Shown here in pieces: positions 12,065-24,331 of a stretch of 64,000 nt of DNA. How positions within the stretch are numbered: the first letter of the stretch is position 1; every line of letters begins with the position of its first letter. The notes under the pieces are model-generated. The model was not told where the DNA came from. It was given only the letters and a program-made list of their open reading frames with translations, and searched no databases. Origin of the DNA: Abelmoschus esculentus (taxonomy: Eukaryota; Streptophyta; Magnoliopsida; Malvales; Malvaceae). A program made the translations under genes and the position numbers. The stretch covers positions 20,786,178-20,850,177 of the forward strand of contig JAUCBN010000016.1 of the NCBI GenBank assembly GCA_035048815.1, read 5' to 3'.

Positions 12065-13378
12065 ATGGCGCTGATCTGCCGCTCCTTTTTGCTTTTCCTT
12101 TTGATGTCTCTGTTTGTTTCGTACGGCTCTGCCGAGGTCCATTTCACGGAGGTCCGATCCATTGGTCGCTCCATGGTCCCCTTCGACCAGTTCGGGTTCA
12201 CTCACACCGGCCGCCTCGAGCTCAACGTCTCCAAGATCGATCTATCGGACAAGAATCCGGACATCGACTTGGCCAAAGTTGGGTTCTTCCTCTCCACGCT
12301 TGACGCGTGGATGCACTTGTTTCAACAACTCGCTGACGGGGAAGTCACGTGCGCTCTCGAGTCTGATCTTATCAAGGTCGTCTCCGACTTTAAGGCCGCC
12401 AAAGGGAAATCGAGATTCAACGTCTTTGTCCCGGTGAGCAACGCCGACCAGTACATACTGGCCCTCGCTAACTGCCTAAGTGATGTCAAAGTATCGTTGA
12501 CCGTCCGATCGGCTATGTACAATCTCGAGGGGAAGGAAAGCACCAGAGATTATCTCTCCGCCGGCCAGACAGTTCTGCCTAGGGTTTACTTCCTTTTGTC
12601 CCTCGTTTATTTCTCTCTTGCAGGGATTTGGATCTACGTGCTTTACAAAAATCGACTCACTGTTTTTAGAATCCATTTCTTCATGCTGGCCGTCGTTGTT
12701 TTAAAGGCTTTTAATCTGATATTCGAATCAGAGGATAAATCTTATATCAAACGAACCGGAAGCGCCCATGGTTGGGATATATTGTTTTACATCTTTAGTT
12801 TCTTGAAAGGGATCATGCTTTTTACTCTAATCGTTTTGATTGGAACCGGTTGGTCGTTTTTGAAACCCTTCTTGCAAGACAAGGAAAAGAAGGTTTTGAT
12901 GATTGTGATTCCACTTCAGGTTGTTGCTAACATTGCCCAAGTTGTCATCGACGAGACCACGCCTTTCGACACAGATAGGATCACATGGAAGCAGGTGTTT
13001 TTGCTTGTCGATGTCATATGTTGTTGTGCTGTGTTGTTCCCGATTGTTTGGTGGATTAAGAACTTGCGTGAGGCGGCTCGGACGGACGGAAAAGCTGCAG
13101 TGAACTTGATGAAGTTGACCCTGTTTAGGCAGTATTACATTGTGGTCATCTGCTATATTTACTTCACTCGTGTTGTGGTTTATGCTTTGGAGACGATCAC
13201 TTCGTATAAGTACTTTTGGACCAGTGTGCTGGCCGGGGAGTTGGCCACACTCGCCTTTTACGTGTTTACTGGGTATAAATTCAGGCCAGAGGCGCATAAC
13301 CCCTATTTTGCAATCGATGATGAAGAGGAAGAGGCTGCTGCAGAGCAGTTGAAGCTTGAAGATGAGTTTGAATTGTAA
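12065..13378 (+). CDS. GOST/lung-7TM receptor family protein, copy 2
   Basis: Intronless tandem paralogue of the upstream gene, 437 residues. It has the same layout: signal peptide (SFLLFLLMSLFVSYGSA), luminal domain with GRLELNVSKIDL and MYNLEGKESTRDYL, seven hydrophobic segments from LPRVYFLLSLVYFSLAGIW, and an acidic C-terminal tail (DDEEEEAAAEQLKLEDEFEL). The luminal domain carries a few extra residues (DLSDKNPDIDL) compared with copy 1, and the last TM segments have diverged more than the central block. No stop or frameshift is present, so both copies look functional. Same orientation and short spacing indicate tandem duplication. As for copy 1, the role is known only at family level. 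Confidence 0.92.
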   Translation: MALICRSFLLFLLMSLFVSYGSAEVHFTEVRSIGRSMVPFDQFGFTHTGRLELNVSKIDLSDKNPDIDLAKVGFFLSTLDAWMHLFQQLADGEVTCALESDLIKVVSDFKAAKGKSRFNVFVPVSNADQYILALANCLSDVKVSLTVRSAMYNLEGKESTRDYLSAGQTVLPRVYFLLSLVYFSLAGIWIYVLYKNRLTVFRIHFFMLAVVVLKAFNLIFESEDKSYIKRTGSAHGWDILFYIFSFLKGIMLFTLIVLIGTGWSFLKPFLQDKEKKVLMIVIPLQVVANIAQVVIDETTPFDTDRITWKQVFLLVDVICCCAVLFPIVWWIKNLREAARTDGKAAVNLMKLTLFRQYYIVVICYIYFTRVVVYALETITSYKYFWTSVLAGELATLAFYVFTGYKFRPEAHNPYFAIDDEEEEAAAEQLKLEDEFEL

Positions 13379-13814
13379 TACCAGTCATCAAGATACAGAT
13401 ATATATGGACACTGATTGAAGAAAGTGGATAGCAAGTCAAACTGGGACATTGAGGTAAAATCCAGATTCTTAAACATGGCACCGTTGTTTAAGAAAAATG
13501 TATGATAATCTGTGCCTGTTTATACTCGTTATGCTCTTTTTGGTTTACTTGGTAGGATTATATTGAACTTTGATGCACTTTTGTGAATTTGATATTTTGT
13601 GTAACAAAAAAAAAATCATGGTATACTTTTTTTTGGTCAAACTCCTTGTTGATTCAATGATACTTTGTAGCATGATCTAGTGTATTGGTTTCAAGTTTGT
13701 GTTTTTTAGGTTTAAATAACATTTTGGTACATGAAATATACCTGATTCTTTAATGTAGTACATGTGATTTTTTTATTCCCGATGCCATAAATCGGCCTTT
13801 GCGGTTTTATGCCG

Positions 13815-14480
13815 TTACAGAATGTGGCCGCAAGGGTAAGAAAGTTTCTTGTTAGATAAGGAACCACCATGATCCTTCTCTGAGTTCACTGGCCTTTGTC
13901 TCGGCATGCCCCGGGACCTTGCCTTGGCCCTTGCAGACTCTGTGGCACTCATATAATTGGGCACCATTGTCGGGACGGTTTGCTGCTGAGTAATAGCATA
14001 TCACTTCTCTAAGACTCCGAGGGGTTGCTAATCGTCATTGCAGAGGCTCTCGTTTATCAGTTGAAGCCCTACCGTGACTCTCCCATGGTTTTGTTGCCAT
14101 TCATCAATCTTGCAATTCCGTCGGCCTTTTTGTTAGAGGAAACATAAGCCATGGCGTTTCTGGTCTGCCCCACTCTGTTGCACAACTCATCTCTGGAAGA
14201 TAGCATAAGGTCATTCCACTATTCCGATATCTAAATTTTCTGGTAGGAGTATCTTGCCGATATCTAGATCCACACCGCATCAGATTCGTTAACCATGGGC
14301 TTCCGGCACCCTTCATACGAAAACCTCGCTCGATGTCAATGAAGCACTGGATCCTGTGCTCAAACCAAAGATTGCATGCAGTTCAGTGCCAACTTTGCTC
14401 TCCTTACATTGTATCTTCTCACCAAAGCTTGAAACTTCAGCTTCACTATCCCCATCAATGCATGCACGCAGAGATTGATG
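13815..14480 (-). pseudogene. IQD (IQ67-domain) calmodulin-binding protein relic
   Basis: Eroded IQD pseudogene read from the minus strand. In order it retains: a piece of the IQ67 region (VKLKFQALVRRYNVRRAKL, compare family VRLQALVRGHNVRKQA, then LNCMQSLV and a stop) around 14360-14470; a middle part with several stops and frame changes; a remnant of the family motif LERWMA.KPWE (LQD, two stops, MATKPWES) near 14080-14115; and the DUF4005 end with PNYMSATESARAKARS, RQRPVNSEK and NKKLSYP near 13830-13985. At least four in-frame stops and lost 5' exons rule out an intact product. IQD proteins bind calmodulin and microtubules. The recognition rests on family motifs from memory but three separate motifs occur in the right order. 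Confidence 0.75.
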
Positions 14481-15063
14481 CAGGGATTAGGTTATTTATA
14501 CCTTCTGGCATTGCAATAAAATACCCTCGTGCTAATCAGTACAATTTCTTACGTTTAAATTTGTAGATTACGTCATTAATCCAGTTTGGTTGTGTTTAAA
14601 TCTAGAATTTAACTGTCGTTTCATTTGAAACTAAAATTTATGAAATTGAAAAGTACGAGACTGAAAAATGACCAAATTAGATTATAAAAACTAAATCCAT
14701 AATGCATAGCATAGGCACTAATAACGGAACTTGACCTAAATAATATCCAAAGGCATGCATAAAGAAGAGAAGTACTAAAGAACCACTTCATCAGTTTCAT
14801 GGTCTTTAGTTTACCAGAAAGTTTCAAATCCTGTCCAAATTAGTGAGCAATTCATAACATCGTTTCGAAGTCTCGAAATTCCAACGAAATCTATGTACTG
14901 AAAGTAACAAGGATGAACAAAAGATGACGACGACTTGTCTAGATCAGGATGAGCAGCACCGGAAATTTCATAGCATGTGTATGTGTATGTATTGGATATA
15001 TATATATATATATAAACTTGGTACTAGAATCAGTTTGGAGCAAATGATCTAGTACGAGGGAAG
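14481..15063. other. Spacer with a (TA)n tract
   Basis: Between the IQD relic and the 3' end of the CID gene. It includes the CID 3' UTR and a dinucleotide TA tract at about 14998-15014. Nothing else could be supported. Confidence 0.55.
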
Positions 15064-17694
15064 TCAAGGAGCTCGTGGCCGAACTGGGGTCTTTGAGGGG
15101 CTTACCCTGATCAAACAGAACCGAGGTTGACTTAAAGGAGGGTGGATGTAAATACTTCTATTAATCTCGGGAGAGAAACTATGGCGAAAAAAAAAGAAAA
15201 CCGAAAAAGAAATGCATATCGTTTCGATAACTGATGGGAGAATCAGGAATCTGACCTTATAGGCAATGATCCCAGAACCACACCACTACAGTTGAGAGCA
15301 GCAATTGCACTTTCAGCCTGCATGTGAACACGAGAAGATTACTAAATCTATCGTTCATGAACACTGAGGTAACCCATCAACAATCAAGAAATAATTCACA
15401 ATTTCATTTCTCAATTCGGTCGAAATTGCTTTAATTAATTGCACATATCATACTATTGATCAACAGTATCTTTTAGCATATTTTGCAAGTTGCAGTATTC
15501 GGCAAATAACTCCACCATTGTTCCGAAGAAAAGATGGACATCTAATGCAATGCCTACTAGACTACAATACAACAGCTTAATCCTAGAATTTAAGGTTGTT
15601 TCCATTTTGGCTTAATCCGCACAAACAAAACCGGAGCTCCAACTGGTTAACCTTTACATCATTGGTAATTTAGAGGAGATTTATTCGGTCATGTACAAAC
15701 TATTGCATGAATGAAGAGGAAAAACAGTTACCATTACAAACTCGACAAAAGCAATGCGGGTCGAATGCTGATAGTCCCCCAGCAACCTCAGGCGATAAAC
15801 CTACATCAGTCAAGATGTCCCTTTTAAATGCATCCCCACAATAAATGGAACAAACAGAACTCGAGGGTTATTAGATTAACAAACCTCCCCACAGACTGTT
15901 TCGAAGAAGAGTTTAACATCAGCTTGAGTAACCTGCATTGGGTAAAATCATTAATACATGCAATAGTTATCTGCAATCGGGGATTCGGGATCATTATTTA
16001 CAATCAAGAGTGCAAAATGCAAAAAGATTCTCACTTTCTTGTCGATGTTTGTACAGTATATAGTTCTTGCACACATCTGTCGTTCATCTTCGTTCTGATA
16101 TTGAAATAAGAAATGTTTAACAGGATTAATAGATCAAGTGAATTAAAAGCAAATGTATCAAAGATTTCAATATATCAACAAGTTCCAATAGGACAAATCG
16201 GTGACAACAAGCATCGGTGCCTCACCCTTGGCAAAAATGTCGGGTTAACTGGTGCGATAGCTGTTTTGGAAGGCAACACCCTAACTGGATAGAATCCAAG
16301 CATAGTCCCTGACAGACTCAGTGCAGTTTGCGCACCTTCTGCACAGCCACAATCAAACCGACAAGCATTTAAGAACAGAAATATCACGTATACGATTACA
16401 TTGGGAACACCATAAATAGGTAATGCATCAAATAACCATAGACGAACATCACTCACCTTCATCGGTGAACTCAATAAAGGCAAAACGAAGTACAGAATTA
16501 GGATCACCACATATGCGACAGTCAACCACCTTCATAAGAAAAGCAATTCATTCAGATGGACTGTTTCGATGAAAACCATAAAGACGAGCGAAGAAAATAA
16601 TATCACCTGCCCACAACTCACAAACAAACCGGCAAGCTGCTCTTCAGTTACCTGCATTCCCAACAAGCAAGAGACTACATGAATCTAAATACTAAAGAGG
16701 TGACAAAACAGAAACAGCAAATTGATTTACATGTATACCTGGTGATCAATATCAGACACATAAACAGTCCTACGGACAACCTCTTCTCTCTGAGCCATAC
16801 TTGTTCTGCCATTCGATTTCCGTTTCCCTTGACCAAAATTTATCTTCTAAGAAGAAAGACAAGATAAATGAACAAACTCCATGAGACCAGATGCTGTTCT
16901 CTTCCAAAATCATAACGATGAATACAGAAATTTGCTACTACTCCGAATCGTAAATGCCATGTGGTTTAAAATGTACAATACATAAACCATAACCTCCACT
17001 CAACTTAATTAATTTGATCAATGAAACTTATTTCATCAAAGAATCTCAACATGAGATGGACAATTTAAACCCCCAAAGACCTAAAATAAGAACCAAACCT
17101 ACAAGGCATAAGGCAATAGAGCAATGAGTGAAACCATAGAGGCCAAGTACACTAGAAATTTCAACACAACAGAAAGCTAAAGAAAACAATACCCATCAAA
17201 CAAATCATTTTCATTTCAATTTTTCTTCGATCACATGACTTGTAATCTTCATTTAATGGTAAGTTAAGCAAAGGAATAAAAACTGAGTTTTTTTGGTGGC
17301 ATACCCGTTTACCAGAACCATTGCCATTAGCATTATTAGCATTCCTGTAGATGTTATTGTTGTTTTGCAAAACAAAGTTGTTTCCATTGATTCCATTGTT
17401 AACAAATGAGTGAGGCACAAATTCTTCAGCCATGGGATTAAGCTTAGAGAACAGTTCTTGTAACGTTCTCACGTCTCTCTTGAAGCTATCCCCGAGCTCA
17501 TCGTTACCACCGTTGCTCCTCTGTAAATCGCCTCCGTTGGTTCTGGGATGGGGTCCGCCGATCTTGTTGTACAGACCTTGATCGTCCTCGTGGAAGCTCG
17601 GGTCGGGTCTTGACCGAACATGGTTTGGCTTTGACTGGTCCTGGTCGTTTGAAGCAGCCGCGTCTTGGTTCGGTGCAGTCTCAACTACCGCCAT
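15064..17694 (-). CDS. CID-type PABP-interacting protein, PAM2 plus two RRMs
   Basis: RNA-binding protein of the CTC-interacting-domain group (CID8-CID12 type), 336 residues, expected to bind the MLLE domain of poly(A)-binding protein and RNA. Ten exons: 17305-17694, 16739-16846, 16607-16651, 16457-16529, 16226-16338, 16035-16094, 15885-15932, 15732-15800, 15256-15317 and 15064-15106; every intron is GT..AG and phases match. Exon 1 holds the PAM2 motif (SKLNPMAEEFVPHSF) and an Asn-rich stretch. RRM1 runs from RRTVYVSDIDHQVTEEQL through RFAFIEFTDEEGAQTAL. RRM2 runs from ARTIYCTNIDKKVTQADV through RIAFVEFVMAESAIAAL. A basic segment (GQGKRKSNGR) precedes RRM1, as in the family. The protein ends SPSKTPVRPRAP. 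A 5' UTR intron is likely, since leader-like sequence continues to about 18 kb. Confidence 0.92.
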
Positions 17695-20097
17695 AGCCTG
17701 ATAATCAGATAGTTCCTGAAAAAAAAAACACCCTTTTTATCAACCGATCAAACAAAAATCCTGGAAATTTATAATCCCAAACATCAAAAAAACGAGAAAA
17801 AATCGATTTTTTTTGAAATGTTGGGTATGTAAAAATGGTGGAATCCCTTTGAAAACTAAGCTAAAGCTACAATAATCGCCATTGATGAGATAGAAAACAA
17901 CAAACCCACCTCGAGATCACTACGAAGAACACGAAATTGAAATGAAAGCAAGCAGAAAACAAAGTATGGTACTCAAGAAACAAGACTTCCACAATCGCTG
18001 AGTTTATTTCTATATAAATAAAACGTGAAATGTTATCATATTAAATATATAAATAAATAATAAAAATTTCCACTCTTCTTTCCTTACATGACCATGGATG
18101 GAAGTGTAATTTCATGTGCATATGTATGTATTATGATGTTTTTTCGGACATATCATCATGCGTTATGCTCCATGACGTGTCGTGTTTCTATTTGCTATAA
18201 GGCTGTATTACTGTATACGGTTACTGAATTAGCGTCTCTGGTGTTTACCTCTGTTACCTGCCCCTCCCTCCGTACTATGTCCTAAAGCAAAGGACAATTG
18301 GACAGGTGGCGAATAGGGGTGTTTCGGTAATTTTAAACGAAATTCTCGGAGTTGTTATTTTGAACCGAAAGTTGACTTTGGATTTTGGAAGAGCCCGTGA
18401 TTTTTATATTCCATTCTTTAAATGAAATTCTAAGTATGGGTAAGGGTTAATCCTCGAGTACGTCCTCAAACTATTGCTTAAATTCTAAATTGACCTTTAA
18501 AATTGATCGTATTTAAAACATATTTTTGAAATAAGATAATATAAACAATTTTAATTACTAAAGTAATTATTTTTTATATTATATTTAATTTATAAATATA
18601 ACATGTGTTTATATTTAACAATTTAATCACCGTATTCTAATTATTTTTTTCTATTATAAAAAATAATAATAGTTTGAATTTTTCTTATACTCTGGAATAA
18701 TCTAAAAGTAACATATTCGATTCGATCTTTCCTTGACGTGTCTCTTTACCCAGAAAGGCGTGACTCTCTTCACTTTATTGGAATTTGATGCTTAAAGGAT
18801 AATTATTAGGTTAAATGCTGATAAAAGTGTAAAAAATCAATTCAAAATTATTTAAATATAGCACAAACTAATTTAATTCTATTTTTTTATTGCACATGTA
18901 AAGATGGTACTAACATACTTTGACTTTTTATAATATTTTTTAAATTAAAAAAATAGATCAATATAGTCTTAATTTTTTATAATACTTTTATTTTTTAATT
19001 AAAAAGTCAAAGTTAATATATTAAAATCGTATCAAACAATAATTAAAATGAATCACAAAAATTAATATAAAGTATGTTATAATGACAAATTAAACATTAC
19101 CATAAAAACATAATTTTTTAATATATTTAAAAAATAATAAATATTAATAATCAACAATTAATATTAATATTAATTGTCGTTCTCATTAAAAAAACTTATA
19201 GCGACTATAGGTAAGAAACTAAGTTTCATCAAATGAGATACTATTATTTTTGAGGATATATTGTTTGAACATTAAGGATTGAAAAGGTGAATCTAGAATA
19301 ATTCAAATAACGATTCAAGGAGAAAGGAAATAATATTTTTTATAGTTGATTCGGGTTCGAATAATTTTACATATTAATATAAATAAGATGAAATTATTTG
19401 AATTTATGAGTTTTAACTCGTACTGACCCCATAAGGTCATATTTATTAAAAAAATATATTCGAATTTTATAATGAATATATGATCCGACTATATACATGT
19501 TTGACGTATAACGTCATTTTTATATTTTTTTAATTATCTCTCTATTTTACTAAATAAAAAACAAGTTTTTTATGTTTGGGGAAGAGGAGGATTTATTATC
19601 CGAAAATTTGAGTTGGATCAGGTAAAACAACTCAATCATTGTACTGTAATCAGACTTTTTTTAATCAGTTACAGTGATTACCGTACTACTTGTTCTAGAA
19701 TATACTCTCAATTGTTAGATATTGATCAATCATTGTACTGTAATATTAAAACTTGAACCCATAACCTTTAAGAACAATAATTATTCTCTTAACCACTGAA
19801 ACAAAATGATTCAAGCTAAAATTAAGACTTTAAATTCTCAAATCGGATACTAATCGATCAAAAACGAACTTGACTCAACCCATGATTATCCTTACACATG
19901 AGGTTTATTCATATTTGTAACTTGACATAAATATAATCTTATATTTGAATAAAAAAAACAATAAACTAACTTATCTTTCGAGATGATACTATTGGTGTTA
20001 CATAAAAAGCTAGTTAAAGGGAGAGAAAAATATAATATAATGTCAAAGGTGCATTAAGAGACTTTAAATCAATAATTAATCAAAGCAATTAACTACT
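17695..20097. other. AT-rich intergenic spacer, no gene seen
   Basis: Holds the CID leader and promoter (to about 18.0 kb) and then AT-rich spacer. The 19.0-19.9 kb part has short dispersed repeats only. No coding or RNA gene could be supported. Confidence 0.55.
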
Positions 20098-21475
20098 TCA
20101 CCTAAAACTACCCGATGCCATTGCTAATTTGCTATGCCTTCCTTCACCTAACTCTCTCAACAAACCTTCAAACAAGAGGCTAACACCTAACCATCCTGCA
20201 AGAAAAAAAGATGACACTTTAAGGACAAATAAAAAGTAACCAACAACATAGGCCGATAGGCGTGCTTTGTGTCACGGACTTAGCCCTCTCGCACTCGAGT
20301 CGCTAAGTCGTGTGGCACATGAAAAAGATTTTTTTTTGATCAAGTCAGTCTTTTTCTCTCGAAAGTTCCTTACCAGTGGATCAATCCAAACTCTGCCGAC
20401 TGTCCACCCCCTACCTATATGCGAAATAAACTTTATGGAAATACCCCGACTAGACGTTTAAATGCTCGAACTAGGGACGCTTATTCCTAACTTAGAAAAA
20501 TTACATAAAAGAAAAGACATCTTTCCTAAGACATTGAAATACTTGAACTGAGGCATCTCGCTAAAAACTCGGTTATGGTATCGAACTTGGGACGGCCACG
20601 ACACTTTGCATATGCAGACTCAGACAGGACCTACCATTAGGTAAGTTGTTTTTAATTATTTTAATAGATTATACGGTAGTATATGTACACACAACGTACA
20701 AATTATATTATCTAAGAAAAAGAAAATCAACATTTATTATTGGAATGACTTCATGAATTGGTAATTAATGTTTATAAATACCTTTTAATCATTATTTAAT
20801 TCTTACTTAAAAGATTATATACAAGGACAGACTCAAAATTTTATATAAAGGGTACAAACTATCGAAACGATATATTTGAAACGTAGAGAGTATCAAGTTA
20901 CAAGAGATTAAGAGTGTAAAATTAGATTAACAAATAGAAAAATATATAAAATATTAAAAAAATCAATTTTTTAAGAGGTACAACTACACTCAATACTCTT
21001 AGATTCATCTCTGAATATATGTAAAATTTCATAGATGCAAGGTAGCTTATCAAATTAGACAAGTTATTTAGTAAAACTTAGACTTAATTTTAAAAAATGA
21101 GATTTTAAGCTTAGTTTAGAAAACTTTCAAATAAATAAATTATGGAACGAGACTGAAATAATTTAAGATTTTATATAATTAATTGATTTATTTTTAAATT
21201 CGAATTAAATTCTTTAACTATACATGCTATATGTATATTACGTACGAAAAATATATCTTATTATTTAATAATATTTAAAAAACTTAATACACTGACACAT
21301 GCATATAAAAACAAATATATTTTTGATGAATTATGAATATTAATTTCAAATGACCTTTTAATTTTTAGTGACGACATACAAACTGTTAGCGTACAAGAAA
21401 AGAAAAGAGAATTTTACCTTTCCCTATCAACGAAGCAGACTCAGATTCCCTTCTACAGTTCCCTCCTTTTTCCAT
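20098..21475 (-). CDS. Candidate 51-residue protein, two exons
   Basis: Too short to show as a long open frame. Exon 1, 21418-21475, starts at an ATG and encodes MEKGGNCRRESESASLIGK, then one base of the next codon. Exon 2, 20098-20195, continues GWLGVSLLFEGLLRELGEG and ends ASGSFR with TGA. The donor (AAAG|GTAAAA) is fair. The acceptor is strong: a long T run and TTGCAG|GA. The split Gly codon is in phase and both exons are open. I do not recognise the protein; it has no signal peptide, and a short amphipathic helix is plausible in exon 2. The intron would be about 1.2 kb, long for this window. Other exons could exist between. Evidence is splice logic only, so this is a hypothesis. Confidence 0.35.
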
Positions 21476-21601
21476 TGCAATCTTTTTAAAAAAGAATAGC
21501 TTGAATTTCGTCGCTATAACACCATTTTAAACAACGACAACGTAATAATCACATTACCGGCGAAATGAGATATTTCCTGCCATCAAACAAAAATAACGTC
21601 A

Positions 21602-22922
21602 CTAATAGTGAAACGCCAACAGAGAAAAATGTGAACACTTTTGTCTTTTTCGATATCTTACCGTTGCGGAAGAAATAGACAAATATCCGGTGGAAGAACT
21701 CGTCGGAGAAGGTGGTGGTGTCGTCGTCGGAGGTTTTCCGATGTTTCCGCCGGAGGTTGTTGTATTATTACTTCCAACCACGTTGTTAGTACTACTTATG
21801 CCGAGAGAATAAGCCGGAGTTCCGTCGGGCTTAAACAACCCGTAATTCCTCTCCGATGTCGGACCCGGTTTCAAATTCTCGTTAAACAAAGCGAAAACGT
21901 AAATGTTGAGATCCGAATTCGGCCTCATCGGAGTCCCGGTTTTTTTCGACATCAACTTAATCAGATTCCCATTGTATTTCTTCGCATTATCGGGTGTAGC
22001 TCCGAACTCATCTTCGTCACCCTTCGACGGCCACCCGGTTTCCGATATATGAACTGGGAGTTTCTTGTAACCGAGCGTCGCTAAAGCGTTGTAAACAGCG
22101 TCGATTTGAGCGTATAACATGTTATCGTAATGTAAATTCGTCGCCGGATCGATGATTCCTTGGTTCGGCTGGAAAAGAACAAATTCCAACGGAACTTGCT
22201 TTGGATTTCCCTTGTAAGCAAAGAAAGGATACGCATTGATCAAAAAGGGAGAGCCGGTTTTCTGATGGAAACTCAATGTGTCGCTTAAACAATCGGCCAG
22301 ATCTCGCCGGAACGCTCCGGCCGAGGGCGGATACGATGTTTCGAGGATGGCTAGGGAATGTGTGGTCGTGACGGTTACTTGTTTGTCGAGTCCGAGACTA
22401 ACCAGGGCGGCGTGAACGCTTTGCATCGCCGGCAAGAGGTTGTCGGAGAGAGAAGTGTCGTTGAAAGTGAGAACCTCGTTCCCGACGAAGATGCAGGTAA
22501 TTTTCGTCGCCGGTAAGTGGGATTGAACGTTCTGTTTGACCCAGGCTTGCGCTTTCCCCGGATCTCGCATCTTGTCCAAGTACTCATTGCCTAATCCGAC
22601 GATGAATTCGACGCCGGTGTTGGCGAAAGCTTTGAGAACTGTCGGATCTGCGTCGTAGAGCTTCACTCTGGTCGCTCCGATCGATTTAACTATCGGCACC
22701 ACGTCTTCCGGTGACGGAAGATTGTCTGCTATTTGTCCGTAGTTGATCCCCAGTGCATTCACCATAGATGGAAACAAATAAACTGCAAAACCCAGTAAAT
22801 TAATGCATTACAAATTTACAATCCAATCCAGAAAAGAAAAGAAAACCCCAGAAAGTGAGTTACCCAGTACCTGAAATTGAAAGAATAATCAAAGCATAGA
22901 ACAAGAATCTAGCAAACTCCAT
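21602..22922 (-). CDS. GH17 endo-1,3-beta-glucanase
   Basis: Secreted or wall-associated glycoside hydrolase family 17 enzyme that cuts beta-1,3-glucan (callose). Exon 1, 22871-22922, encodes the first part of the signal peptide (MEFARFLFYALIILSIS). Exon 2, 21602-22782, completes it (VYLFPSMVNA) and carries the catalytic domain, starting LGINYGQIADNLPSPEDV. The proton-donor Glu is in IFVGNEVL and the nucleophile Glu in HISETGWPSKGDEDEFGA; the family end block YVFALFNENLKPGPTSERNYGLF is present. The tail is Ser/Thr/Pro-rich (TTTPPPSPTSSS) and there is no X8 domain. The open frame gives 410 residues, ending in a short basic tail. A good donor (ACG|GTAAGA) lies just after SISSAT, so a further 3' exon, perhaps with a GPI-anchor signal, is possible but was not located. 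Confidence 0.92.
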
Positions 22923-24331
22923 GGGAACAAAGCAGTACAAATGGATTAGCTTGACAAAAGCTAAAAGCGACGACTGTGATGAACCAGTGAGAAAGTTGAT
23001 ATACGAGCTAGTGAAAAGGGGTGTAATTTAGAGCTGCGCCGGGAGTGGAAAATTGTGTGATAAGCTTGATATATAATGCGAGATTCGTGGAAGCGGCGAT
23101 TATTATTGAGTGTTGATCAAGTTGTTTTAGCGACACTGATTAGTCTTAAAATTCGTCACTGGAAGTGATTGATTTGACTGATTATTTATGAACCATGGAG
23201 CAATCTATGATTTGTTTATATAATAAAAAGATAGTACTAACTATATTGATGGTTTAATTCTAAGTCTCGAGCCAAACTTTTCGGGATTTTATAATTTAGT
23301 CACTTTGTTTATAGATACAAAATCTAATCTCTTTACATGTTTGATGTAAAATTCTAAGATTTTTTTTTCGAGACTTTTGATAATCATAAAGACGTTAATT
23401 ATATTTAAAGTTGACTCGGATCAGATCCTTAAATGAGAGACAAAATTCTTCTAAAATTATTTTTTGTTAACAAGAGTCGAACCCTATAATTGTTGAACGT
23501 CAAACCACTAAACACAATGAAAGTTAATTGATAATATACTCAATTTTAATCGAATATATTTAAACAAATAGTATCGATTAGACTTTAATTTTAAAACCAG
23601 ACAAATACGAGAACAAAATTTCTAGAACTAAAAGCATGACTGAATTAAAAGACTCTAAAAAGCTAAGGCACTAGCAACAAAGTTAGTCCAAATTTAACAT
23701 ACCCTCTTTTTTATTTTTATTTTTGATAAAATAAATAATTAAATAGATTTAAAATGGTATGTTTATGTTTTGGGTTAATGAAAGGTTTCTTTTCCGACAA
23801 TCTTCACATGGGTCACAGCTTTCACTTTTTATTTATTTTTATTTTAGATATTTTTTTCACTGACGAAATTAGTATTTTATTGAGTGCGGTTAGCTTTGAG
23901 TGAGATCCAGTACAATACGACAAAGAAACGGCATCAGATACGTGGCATCGATTCCATGCAAAAGCAAATTGAGGAGAAGAGTAGCTTTCGGTGGACCCAC
24001 CATTTTTAATCTTCACTCATGGGAAGATCTCAGCCGTTGATTGGCATGATAAAGTATGTTGCTATTGTACACATGCATGCGTATCCCCTCATGGGCCAAA
24101 TGGAAGTAAAGGGCCATTTTAATTAAAAAAAATCCAAAATTTTCTATTTGACTCGATCTATAATTGACTTAAATCATAATCTTATAAACTCAATTATAAA
24201 AAATCAAATAAACTTTTAATATTTAGTGAACCAATAAAATATTATCAATATTTATAATTAAATATAAATATAAACTCAAACAACTCAACGACTTGATACG
24301 AATTAAACTCGAAACTAAATGTCATAAAATA
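22923..24331. other. Spacer between glucanase and START genes
   Basis: Contains the glucanase leader and promoter on its left side and AT-rich spacer to the 3' end of the START-domain gene. No gene, RNA or clear repeat could be supported. Confidence 0.55.
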
